Shown here in pieces: positions 37,721-45,343 of a stretch of 64,000 nt of DNA; position 1 is the first letter of the stretch, and each line of letters starts with the position of its first letter. This DNA is from Flavobacteriaceae bacterium (GTDB lineage: Bacteria > Bacteroidota > Bacteroidia > Flavobacteriales > Flavobacteriaceae). A model generated the notes under the pieces. The model worked only from the letters and a program-made list of their open reading frames with translations, was not told the origin of the DNA and ran no database searches. The position numbers and the translations under genes are program-made. Location of the stretch: the NCBI GenBank assembly GCA_029238215.1, contig JAQWGN010000010.1, positions 124,001 to 188,000 of the forward strand, in the 5' to 3' direction.

Positions 37721-38010
37721 ATTCGTACTCCAATAGGGAGCATGCTTCTATAGCGTTTGTTTTTTCGAACAAACCGAACAATTTCTGGACTGGTTGGCAT
37801 CATGCTGATGTTTCGATCGGAAATAATAGAAAGCACTTCTTTGATGAAATCATCGCTAAAATCATTTGGGCATTTTTCGCTGGGAACCACCAATTTTGTT
37901 AAGAAAATTTTACGCTCTTGTTGAGCATATTCGATTTTTGCAAGCCCCCCAGAAACTTCCGCTTCAAATTGGCGCAAGAATGAATTATCAGTAACTGTTA
38001 TTTTCCCCAT
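37717..38010 (-). CDS. Small GNAT-like acetyltransferase (Acetyltransf_CG type)
   Basis: A 97-residue protein whose layout (GGLAKIEYAQQERKIFLTKLVVP, then a helix, ISMMPTSPEIVRFVRKNKRYRSML) matches the short YidJ-type GCN5-related N-acetyltransferases. Its acetyl-CoA loop is less conserved than usual: the Gly-rich GxG is replaced by NDFSDDF. It may therefore be a divergent or inactive member. A TAAATTTG -7 box lies upstream at 38037-38030 on the minus strand. Confidence 0.75.
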   Translation of the reverse strand: MGKITVTDNSFLRQFEAEVSGGLAKIEYAQQERKIFLTKLVVPSEKCPNDFSDDFIKEVLSIISDRNISMMPTSPEIVRFVRKNKRYRSMLPIGVRI

Positions 38011-38029
38011 TAATTGTTTAGCTAGTCTG

Positions 38030-38037
38030 CAAATTTA
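38030..38037 (-). promoter_or_regulatory. Candidate promoter of the GNAT-like gene, -7 box TAAATTTG
   Basis: An exact TAnnTTTG match on the minus strand, 19 bases before the ATG at 38010, in the short gap shared with the divergent hydrolase gene. Confidence 0.45.
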
Positions 38038-38067
38038 CAAAAATTTTATGTACATTCCTGTCAACCA

Positions 38068-38739
38068 ATGGAAAAGACCCAAGCCATACCTGTTTATTTA
38101 ATCCCTGGATTAGCTGCTAATTCGAATATATTTCATTTAATTCGACTAGATAATCGCTTTGAAACACATGCTCTTTCTTGGATTCCTCCAAAACCTGAAG
38201 AGCCAATAAGCTCTTATGCCAAACGCATGTGTAAATTTGTGAAACATCCCAATCCTGTTTTGTTGGGAGTTTCATTTGGAGGAATTTTAGCACAAGAAAT
38301 GTCTAAGGTTATTTCATGCCGTAAAGTAATTATAGTTTCAAGCATCCGTACTCGAAAAGAACTGCCCATTCATATGCGCATTACAAGAAAAACAAAGGCA
38401 TATCGTTTCTTTCCAATGCATTGGGTTAACAATCTTGAAGATTTTGTGAGTTTTGCTTTTGGACCTGCTTCACGAAAGCGAATGGATTTAAATAAAAAAT
38501 ATCTCTCTGTTCGAGACCCTGCTTATTTGAGTTGGTCACTAAATGCTTTTTTTCAATGGGAACAGAAAAAACCACTTCCTAATGTTACGCACATTCATGG
38601 AGTGTACGACTTGGTTTTTCCTACACTGTATTTGAGAGATTATATTCCAGTACCAAAGGGTACTCACGTTATGATATTGCTTCGTGCGCGCTGGTTTAAT
38701 GAGAACTTACCAAAAATAATCCTGGATAATACCGTTTAA
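38068..38739 (+). CDS. Alpha/beta hydrolase fold protein
   Basis: A 223-residue cytoplasmic alpha/beta hydrolase. It has YLIPGLAANSNIF (oxyanion region), the nucleophile elbow GVSFGGILAQEM with the predicted Ser, HGVYDLVFP with the likely acid, and GTHVMIL with the likely His. The fold is short with a minimal lid. Substrate unknown. Relatives occur across Flavobacteriia as uncharacterised hydrolases. Confidence 0.85.
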   Translation: MEKTQAIPVYLIPGLAANSNIFHLIRLDNRFETHALSWIPPKPEEPISSYAKRMCKFVKHPNPVLLGVSFGGILAQEMSKVISCRKVIIVSSIRTRKELPIHMRITRKTKAYRFFPMHWVNNLEDFVSFAFGPASRKRMDLNKKYLSVRDPAYLSWSLNAFFQWEQKKPLPNVTHIHGVYDLVFPTLYLRDYIPVPKGTHVMILLRARWFNENLPKIILDNTV

Positions 38740-38746
38740 AAAAGGC

Positions 38747-39262
38747 TTAGATTTTTTTAAGCTGCTGCTGCATCATTTTAATTTGATCGGATAGCATTCC
38801 TTGCTTGTCAAGTTTTTTTGCTTCGTTCAAAAGTAACGTAGCTTCTCTTTTACGACGTTTTTGCATGACAATTCCGGCCAGACTTAGTTTAGCCATAGCC
38901 AAATCATGCTTCATGTTTAGACCTAGAGCAATTGCTTTTTTAAAGTGCTTTTCTGCTTTGGTTAAATTCTTTTGGGCTTCAATAACACCATGCAAAAAGA
39001 AATAATATCCTTGTTGTTTTGTGGTTAGCGCTGAATTTGGATTTTTAATTCGATTTAACCAACGTAATGTGCCCTCAAAATCTTGTTTACGCAATCTAAG
39101 AAAGGAAAGAAGGATTAATTCATTTTTATAATAAAGTAAAACAAACATACCTGCTAAGAAAATAAGAGCAATACCATTACCAATATTAGCGATTACAAAC
39201 TGATAAATGGCGTATCCTAATGTGGCTGTTGCAAGAACTATTTTAATGAATTTTGGAAACAT
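38747..39262 (-). CDS. Membrane protein with TPR-like domain
   Basis: A 171-residue protein with two N-terminal hydrophobic helices (about residues 5-25 and 27-46) and a soluble C-terminal part with TPR-like helices (QQGYYFFLHGVIEAQKNLTKAEKHFKKAIALG; AMAKLSLAGIVMQKRRKREATLLLNEAKKL). It resembles small TPR proteins that dock at the cytoplasmic face of the membrane. Function unknown. Divergent from rpmH. Confidence 0.78.
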   Translation of the reverse strand: MFPKFIKIVLATATLGYAIYQFVIANIGNGIALIFLAGMFVLLYYKNELILLSFLRLRKQDFEGTLRWLNRIKNPNSALTTKQQGYYFFLHGVIEAQKNLTKAEKHFKKAIALGLNMKHDLAMAKLSLAGIVMQKRRKREATLLLNEAKKLDKQGMLSDQIKMMQQQLKKI

Positions 39263-39308
39263 TGTTTTCTTTTAGAGTACAAATTTACAAATTTATGTAA
39301 TAGTACTG

Positions 39309-39339
39309 TTTGGTCTTGACACTAGATATTGTATATTTG
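39309..39339 (+). promoter_or_regulatory. rpmH promoter (TTTG, 19 nt, TATATTTG)
   Basis: TTTG at 39309-39312, exactly 19 bases, then TATATTTG at 39332-39339, a perfect Bacteroidota promoter 24 bases before the rpmH ATG. Confidence 0.85.
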
Positions 39340-39363
39340 CAGCCGTCTTTAAGAAAAAACACG

Positions 39364-39522
39364 ATGAAAAGAACTTTTCAACCCTCAAAAAGAAAACGCC
39401 GTAACAAACACGGCTTCATGGAGCGCATGTCCTCAGTTGCTGGGCGTAAGGTTCTAGCAGCACGTCGCGCTAAGGGACGTAAAAAGGTATCTGTTTCTTC
39501 TGAACCACGTCACAAAAAATAA
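39364..39522 (+). CDS. rpmH: 50S ribosomal protein L34
   Basis: The 52-residue L34, starting [22 protein letters not shown] and ending in a basic tail, complete. The frame stays open 18 codons upstream, but that part contains the promoter, so the ATG at 39364 is the start. It has its own promoter and terminator. It is not next to rnpA or dnaA here. Confidence 0.97.
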   Translation: MKRTFQPSKRKRRNKHGFMERMSSVAGRKVLAARRAKGRKKVSVSSEPRHKK

Positions 39523-39545
39523 GTGAATAAATCGTTGAAAACATC

Positions 39546-39577
39546 AAGGTGTTACTTTATAAGTAACACCTTTTTTT
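39546..39577 (+). terminator. Terminator after rpmH
   Basis: Perfect 12-bp stem (AAGGTGTTACTT at 39546-39557, AAGTAACACCTT at 39561-39572) with a TAT loop and seven T counting the stem end. Very strong. Confidence 0.95.
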
Positions 39578-39620
39578 GTATACCTTCGAATGAATTTTAT
39601 CAAGATTTAGTTTCTATTAT

Positions 39621-42470
39621 ATGCCTAAAAGAAAAGATATAAACAGCATCCTCATTATTGGCTCTGGACCTATTGTTATAGGGCAAGCCTGTGAGTTTGA
39701 CTACTCAGGATCTCAAGCGCTTCGATCATTGCGCGAAGATGGAATCGAAACCATCCTTATCAATTCCAACCCTGCAACAATTATGACAGATCCTTCGATG
39801 GCGGATCATGTTTATTTGCTGCCTTTAACTACAAACTCTATTAGGACCATCTTGGAAAAGCACAATATTGATGCGGTGCTTCCTACAATGGGCGGTCAAA
39901 CGGCTTTAAATCTTTGTATTGAGGCTGATGAAAAAGGGATTTGGGAAGACTTTAACGTTAAGCTCATTGGAGTAAACATTGATGCAATCAATATAACCGA
40001 AGACCGCGAAAAATTCCGTGAACTTATGGGTAGGATTGATGTGCCCATGGCTCCTCAAGCTACAGCTACTTCTTTTTTGAAAGGAAAAGAAATCGCTCAA
40101 GAGTTTGGATTCCCCCTTTGTATTCGTGCGTCGTATACCCTTGGAGGTGCGGGCGCTGCAATAGTTTATGAAGAGAAAGACTTTGATGAATTGATGCGTA
40201 GAGGGCTTGAGATTTCACCCATTCATGAGGTCATGATTGATAAAGCTATGATGGGCTGGAAGGAATATGAGTTAGAGCTCCTTCGTGATAATAATGACAA
40301 TGTAGTTATTATCTGTTCTATCGAAAACATGGATCCGATGGGAATCCATACAGGAGACTCTATTACTGTAGCCCCTGCCATGACACTCTCTGATAAGACC
40401 TATCAAAGAATGCGAGATATGGCTATCAAAATGATGCGTAGTATTGGCGACTTTGCTGGTGGATGTAACGTCCAATTTGCTGTTAGCCCAGACCAAAAGG
40501 AAGATATTATTGCGATTGAAATCAACCCAAGGGTATCGCGTTCTTCAGCATTGGCTAGTAAGGCTACAGGATATCCAATTGCTAAGATTGCTTCAAAATT
40601 AGCTATCGGCTATAGCCTTGATGAACTTGATAATCAAATTACAAAATCTACTTCTGCCCTGTTTGAGCCAACACTCGACTATGTAATTGTTAAAATCCCA
40701 CGATGGAATTTTGATAAGTTTGAAGGATCTGACAGGACATTAGGCTTACAAATGAAAGCTGTAGGTGAGGTGATGGGAATTGGACGATCGTTTCAAGAGG
40801 CGCTTCACAAAGCCACACAATCTTTAGAGATTAAGCGAAATGGACTTGGCGCAGACGGTAAGGGGTATACAGATTACAACCAAATCATCGATAAATTGAC
40901 CAATGCCTCATGGGATAGGGTGTTTGTTATATATGATGCCATTGCCATGGGTATTCCGTTGAGTAAAATATACGATATCACTAAAATTGACATGTGGTAT
41001 TTGAAACAATATGAAGAGCTATTTCAGTTGCAAAAAGAAATAGCAACGTTCAAGATTGATACCATTAAAAAAGAGCTTTTATTAGAGGCAAAACAAAAAG
41101 GGTACGGCGATAGACAAATCGCTCACATGCTGGGTTGTTTGGAAAGCGAAGTGTATACCAAACGAGATGAAATGGATATTCATCGGGTTTACAAATTGGT
41201 TGATACTTGTGCTGCAGAATTTACAGCAAAAACTCCTTATTACTATTCTACTTTTGAAAGTACAGTCGAAACTGCAACAGGTGAAACCTATGTGCATAAT
41301 GAAAGTGTTGTTTCTGATAAAAAGAAAATTGTTGTTCTTGGATCAGGTCCAAATCGAATTGGTCAAGGAATAGAGTTTGATTACTGTTGCGTACATGGTG
41401 TATTAGCCGCTGCAGAGGCAGGTTACGAAACTATTATGATCAACTGTAACCCAGAAACGGTTTCTACAGATTTTGACACCGCTGATAAGCTTTACTTTGA
41501 GCCTGTTTTTTGGGAACACATTTATGATATTATACGTCACGAAAAACCGGAAGGAGTTATCGTACAGTTAGGTGGACAGACAGCACTTAAATTGGCAGAG
41601 AAACTCGATCGCTATGGTATTAAAATCATGGGCACAAGTTTCCAATCACTCGATCTAGCAGAAGACCGAGGGAGTTTTTCCACGCTTTTAAAAGAGAATA
41701 ACATTCCTTATCCTGAATTTGGGGTAGCCGAAACGGCAGATGAAGCGCTTGCTTTAGCCGATGAGTTGGATTTCCCAATACTGGTACGACCATCCTATGT
41801 TTTGGGTGGACAGGGAATGAAAATTGTTATTAATAAAGAAGAGCTTGTAAAACACGTTGTCGATTTACTCCATAAAATCCCAAATAATAAATTATTACTC
41901 GATCATTATTTGGATGGTGCTATAGAAGCTGAAGCAGATGCAATCTGTGATGGCGAAGATGTTTATATCATCGGTATTATGGAGCATATTGAGCCTTGTG
42001 GCATCCACTCGGGCGACTCAAATGCAACTTTACCCCCGTTTAATCTTGGGAATTTTGTTCTTGAGCAGATTAAAGACCATACCAAAAAAATAGCGTTATC
42101 ACTAAATACAGTAGGGTTAATTAATATTCAATTTGCAATAAAAGAAGATGTGGTTTATATCATTGAGGCAAACCCTCGTGCTTCTAGAACTGTACCGTTT
42201 ATTGCCAAGGCATACAAAGAGCCTTATGTGAATTATGCCACCAAAGTAATGATAGGTGATAAGAAGGTGAAAGACTTTAATTTTAAACCCGAACTGGAAG
42301 GTTTTGCAATCAAGCAGCCTGTGTTTTCATTTAATAAATTTCCAAATGTTGATAAGGCATTAGGCCCAGAAATGAAGAGTACAGGTGAAAGCATCTTGTT
42401 TATTGACAGTTTGAAGGATGATGCCTTTTATGAACTTTATGGGCGTCGTAAAATGTATTTAAGTAAATAA
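39621..42470 (+). CDS. carB: Carbamoyl-phosphate synthase large subunit
   Basis: A 949-residue synthetase subunit that forms carbamoyl phosphate with ammonia from CarA. Two homologous ATP-grasp halves are visible: LIIGSGPIVIGQACEFDYSG with ASYTLGGAG, and VLGSGPNRIGQGIEFDYCCVHG with PSYVLGGQGM. It ends shortly after the second ATP-grasp (YGRRKMYLSK). The usual C-terminal MGS-like allosteric domain (E. coli CarB is 1073 residues) is absent, as is common in Bacteroidota, so UMP/ornithine control of the E. coli type is not expected. carA is at 2362. Confidence 0.97.
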   Translation: MPKRKDINSILIIGSGPIVIGQACEFDYSGSQALRSLREDGIETILINSNPATIMTDPSMADHVYLLPLTTNSIRTILEKHNIDAVLPTMGGQTALNLCIEADEKGIWEDFNVKLIGVNIDAINITEDREKFRELMGRIDVPMAPQATATSFLKGKEIAQEFGFPLCIRASYTLGGAGAAIVYEEKDFDELMRRGLEISPIHEVMIDKAMMGWKEYELELLRDNNDNVVIICSIENMDPMGIHTGDSITVAPAMTLSDKTYQRMRDMAIKMMRSIGDFAGGCNVQFAVSPDQKEDIIAIEINPRVSRSSALASKATGYPIAKIASKLAIGYSLDELDNQITKSTSALFEPTLDYVIVKIPRWNFDKFEGSDRTLGLQMKAVGEVMGIGRSFQEALHKATQSLEIKRNGLGADGKGYTDYNQIIDKLTNASWDRVFVIYDAIAMGIPLSKIYDITKIDMWYLKQYEELFQLQKEIATFKIDTIKKELLLEAKQKGYGDRQIAHMLGCLESEVYTKRDEMDIHRVYKLVDTCAAEFTAKTPYYYSTFESTVETATGETYVHNESVVSDKKKIVVLGSGPNRIGQGIEFDYCCVHGVLAAAEAGYETIMINCNPETVSTDFDTADKLYFEPVFWEHIYDIIRHEKPEGVIVQLGGQTALKLAEKLDRYGIKIMGTSFQSLDLAEDRGSFSTLLKENNIPYPEFGVAETADEALALADELDFPILVRPSYVLGGQGMKIVINKEELVKHVVDLLHKIPNNKLLLDHYLDGAIEAEADAICDGEDVYIIGIMEHIEPCGIHSGDSNATLPPFNLGNFVLEQIKDHTKKIALSLNTVGLINIQFAIKEDVVYIIEANPRASRTVPFIAKAYKEPYVNYATKVMIGDKKVKDFNFKPELEGFAIKQPVFSFNKFPNVDKALGPEMKSTGESILFIDSLKDDAFYELYGRRKMYLSK

Positions 42471-42510
42471 TTTGTTCTATTTCACGTACCTTTAAACAAA
42501 CATTTTTTAG

Positions 42511-43620
42511 ATGGAGTGGATCACTGTAGCTATTGTGCTAGTAGCCCTTATTGTTTTCTTTATTTTAAACCAGAAGAACCAATCTAACGGGGTCTCAAAT
42601 GAATTTTTAATGCAACTTAATTCGCAACTTCGTGAGGAGATTCAAGCGATTAGGCGTGAAGCCGGTGCCGATGCAAAAGAAACTCGAGTTGAACTAGAGC
42701 AAAAACTAAGCACCATTACTAAGGGGATTAGCGATTATCAACGCTCCTCAAACCAATCCATTACCCAACAATTTGTAGAGTCTAAAAAGGCGATTACTGA
42801 TGTAACTAGGGCATTGTCTGAAATCAAAGGGACCAATGAACAGGTGCTGAGTTTTGCAAATCAGATGAAAACCCTTGAAAAAATTCTTGGTAACTCCAAG
42901 CAACGAGGTATCTTAGGAGAAATACAACTGGAGAATTTACTGGCTAATGTGTTACCACCCGAATTGTTTCAGATGCAATATAAGTTTGCTAACGATGAGG
43001 TGGTAGATGCAATAGTGAAAGTTGGCGATTTTATCATTCCCGTTGACGCTAAGTTTTCATTGGACAACTACAACAAAATGGTAGAAAGCAGTGATGCTGA
43101 AGCTATTAAGGTGTTAGAGCAATCGTTTAAATCCGATATTAAAAAACGTATCGATGAAACCTCAAAGTATATTCGACCAAATGAGTCTACTACAGATTAC
43201 GCCTATATGTTTATTCCTGCGGATGGCTTGTATCAAGATTTACTCAACAGTAGGGTAGGTTCTTTATCTATAAACTCTCGTGATTTGGTATCATATGCCT
43301 ATGAAAAAAAGGTGATGATTGTATCGCCAATGAGCTTATTCCCCATGCTTCAAATCACGGTTAAAGCATTACACAACCTTAAAATTGAAAATTCGATTCA
43401 AGATATTTTAAAGAATGTGGGCAGGTTGTCCCAACATTTAAATGCCTTTGAAGACGCACATTCTCGTATGGGTAAGTCTATTGGAACAGTTGTAAACCAC
43501 TACAACGCCTCTGCCAAAGAATTTAAAAAAATAGACAAAGATATTATACGCCTTGCGGGCGAAGAAAATGCCTTAGACTATCAAGTAGAAGCCCTAGACC
43601 GCCCCAATTTTGATGAATAA
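42511..43620 (+). CDS. rmuC: DNA recombination protein RmuC homologue
   Basis: A 369-residue protein with one N-terminal membrane helix (ITVAIVLVALIVFFIL), a coiled-coil stretch (about residues 30-130) and the RmuC nuclease-like core (KQRGILGEIQLENLLANVLPPELFQMQY, VDAKFSLDNY, TTDYAYMFIPADGLYQDLL). RmuC limits inversions at short repeats in E. coli; the fold is PD-(D/E)XK-like. Length is normal. It stands alone after carB. Confidence 0.92.
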   Translation: MEWITVAIVLVALIVFFILNQKNQSNGVSNEFLMQLNSQLREEIQAIRREAGADAKETRVELEQKLSTITKGISDYQRSSNQSITQQFVESKKAITDVTRALSEIKGTNEQVLSFANQMKTLEKILGNSKQRGILGEIQLENLLANVLPPELFQMQYKFANDEVVDAIVKVGDFIIPVDAKFSLDNYNKMVESSDAEAIKVLEQSFKSDIKKRIDETSKYIRPNESTTDYAYMFIPADGLYQDLLNSRVGSLSINSRDLVSYAYEKKVMIVSPMSLFPMLQITVKALHNLKIENSIQDILKNVGRLSQHLNAFEDAHSRMGKSIGTVVNHYNASAKEFKKIDKDIIRLAGEENALDYQVEALDRPNFDE

Positions 43621-43653
43621 TATAATGGAGGAAGCTACCTTTATTGTTTGTTG

Positions 43654-44379
43654 CTAGAGAAATATACTTTTATTTTTCCCCCATGCTAATACCTTAACTC
43701 CTGTGGAATATGCTGTTATGTCTGGCTTTGTGCTCAATAACGTATTGAATCTAGGGTAATTTAAATCAATTTTTTCGATCACAAGTTCTTGTAATGGCCA
43801 CTCCAAATGATGAATTTCAAATTCATTAATTGAATGTGCTGTGTCTTGAAATAATGCATATCGCTCAGTTAACCATTTATCTATTTTGTTTTTATTGGAT
43901 TTCTCCGCTCCAATACGATAGTTGATTCTCAAGATATCATTAAACGTCTTGTTTGATGATTCATAGGTGTTTTGAGTTCTTCTGATTGATGAAAATCGAT
44001 AAGGGAGTTCGGAAAGTCCTTTTGCAATTTTACAGGATATATTTTTACTCCCTTCAATACTTAAAAAGTACACACCCGTTTTACCTCTTGATTTTACGTA
44101 AGTCCGAATATTAATTTCATGAAAGTTAGAAATTGGCGAGAAAGCGGGTAGGTTTTTTGGACGAATTTTTTCCATTGTAAATGCCACCAGTGAAACCCAG
44201 GCCTTACCGTCAATAAGGTCAATTTCTAGTTCTTTTGGCACGAATTTATGTAACATTTTTAAGTCTACAGCCCAATGAAGAAATATGGCATTATTCCATT
44301 CCTGATAAAACTTCCAACTACCATTTGGTAGTTCCCAAGGGCGGTGACTGGTGTTTTTTAACAATGTTTTAATAGCCAT
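43654..44379 (-). CDS. YqjF-like DUF2071 protein
   Basis: A 241-residue soluble protein matching the YqjF/DUF2071 family: the start (HRPWELPNGSWKFYQEWNNAIFLHWAVD), the PKELEIDLIDGKAWVSLVAFTMEKIRP segment and the NIRTYVKSRGKTGVYFLSIE segment are typical. Related to the acetoacetate decarboxylase-like fold, but the catalytic role is not established. Transcribed alone. Confidence 0.88.
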   Translation of the reverse strand: MAIKTLLKNTSHRPWELPNGSWKFYQEWNNAIFLHWAVDLKMLHKFVPKELEIDLIDGKAWVSLVAFTMEKIRPKNLPAFSPISNFHEINIRTYVKSRGKTGVYFLSIEGSKNISCKIAKGLSELPYRFSSIRRTQNTYESSNKTFNDILRINYRIGAEKSNKNKIDKWLTERYALFQDTAHSINEFEIHHLEWPLQELVIEKIDLNYPRFNTLLSTKPDITAYSTGVKVLAWGKNKSIFL

Positions 44380-44553
44380 TTTTCGGATAGGTTAGATACT
44401 TATGAATACAATATTAGATTTACTTACACGTGCAAAATAGTAGTACATGCCTATTCAAAATGATTTCCAAAAAAAAGTTCTTTAGTAAGGAACTTAGGTC
44501 ATGGCTAGTAGAATAGACTTGGGGTTTATTCAGTATAAAATTAGTAAAATAAT

Positions 44554-45039
44554 TTATGCTATTTGTAATCGCTTGGCAGCAAAGTGATAACCTAATACGA
44601 GCACTCCACTAAAAAATAAGTCACCAATAATAGAGTTTGCAAAAAACGGCAATGCAAGGGTAAAGCAAGTTGCAAACCCTTCACTAGTGATTGGGTAATA
44701 CAGCATCCAAACGCCAAGGTTTGTTATAACAAAAAACACCAAACTACTTAGAAGTATATTGAGGAAGTTAATTTTTTTTAACAAACTACCTAGAAGTGTT
44801 ATGCAAACAAATGATAGATATACTATAGGTGTTATCATAGAAAACCCTAAAAAAATATCGGTAAGTACCATTGCAAATAAAGGCATCAAAACCGCCCAAT
44901 ATTTTTTACCATAATGTGTTCCAGCAAAAAGTGCTACTGCAGTAATAGGAGCAACATTTGGTGGGTGAGGCAACAATCTAATAAGCAGAGCAACCACAAC
45001 AAAGCTTGTTAAAACAATATCTTTTTTAGAAAAATTCAT
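44554..45039 (-). CDS. DUF6580 family putative transport membrane protein
   Basis: A 161-residue protein with about five membrane helices. LIRLLPHPPNVAPITAVALFAGTHYGKK and the LPFFANSIIGDLFFSGVLVLG end mark the DUF6580 family, which looks like the substrate-binding subunits of ECF transporters. It is divergent from a riboswitch-controlled TonB receptor, so a role in cobalamin or related uptake is a reasonable guess but not shown. A TAACTTTG -7 box lies at 45064-45057 on the minus strand. Confidence 0.85.
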   Translation of the reverse strand: MNFSKKDIVLTSFVVVALLIRLLPHPPNVAPITAVALFAGTHYGKKYWAVLMPLFAMVLTDIFLGFSMITPIVYLSFVCITLLGSLLKKINFLNILLSSLVFFVITNLGVWMLYYPITSEGFATCFTLALPFFANSIIGDLFFSGVLVLGYHFAAKRLQIA

Positions 45040-45056
45040 AGGTAAAGTTTAATAAA

Positions 45057-45064
45057 CAAAGTTA
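45057..45064 (-). promoter_or_regulatory. Candidate DUF6580 promoter, -7 box TAACTTTG
   Basis: An exact TAnnTTTG match on the minus strand, 17 bases before the ATG at 45039. The nearest TTG upstream is 22 bases away, slightly more than the usual 19. Confidence 0.45.
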
Positions 45065-45106
45065 CAGTTTTTTCTAAATCTCCATTCAAGAATCTTAATA
45101 AACCAC

Positions 45107-45114
45107 TACCTTTG
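45107..45114 (+). promoter_or_regulatory. Candidate promoter of the cobalamin riboswitch transcript, -7 box TACCTTTG
   Basis: An exact TAnnTTTG box immediately upstream of the riboswitch, so the transcript would start at about 45120, just before the first riboswitch stem. Confidence 0.55.
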
Positions 45115-45121
45115 ATATAGC

Positions 45122-45283
45122 TTTTAGGTTCTTTCGGATGCAAAGATGAAAAGGGAAAAAGGTGTAAGTCCTTTACTGTTCCCGCAACTGTAAGTGCTGA
45201 AACGCTCAATACTTTATGCCACTGTTTACTTCAACGTTAATGGGAAGGCGATTGAGTAGCCCCAAGTCAGGAGACCTGCCTAA
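45122..45283 (+). ncRNA. Cobalamin (adenosyl/methyl-B12) riboswitch
   Basis: The conserved cobalamin riboswitch blocks appear in order: AGGTTCTTTCGG, GATGAAAAGGGAA, GGTGTAAGTCC, CTGTTCCCGCAACTGTAAG, GCCACTG, GGGAAGGCG, and the B12 box AGCCCCAAGTCAGGAGACCTGCC-type element split over 45258-45280. It lies 60 bases before the ATG of the TonB receptor and therefore should shut off the receptor when cobalamin is abundant. No T-run terminator follows, so control is more likely of translation. Confidence 0.95.
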
Positions 45284-45343
45284 AAGATATATGCTGAATT
45301 TACTCGGGATAAGTAATGACAGTTAATTATTTTTTAACTTAAA

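Noticed and set aside
37717-38010. Treating the small GNAT-like gene as a mobile or defence toxin
   Set aside because: Its layout fits the widespread Acetyltransf_CG family, and there is no antitoxin-like partner; TacT-type toxins have a different N-terminal layout and a neighbouring ribbon-helix-helix gene.
44380-44553. AAGTTC/GAACTT hairpin in the gap between the DUF2071 and DUF6580 genes
   Set aside because: Only 6 bp, with an 8-9 base loop and no T-run; expected by chance at this length.
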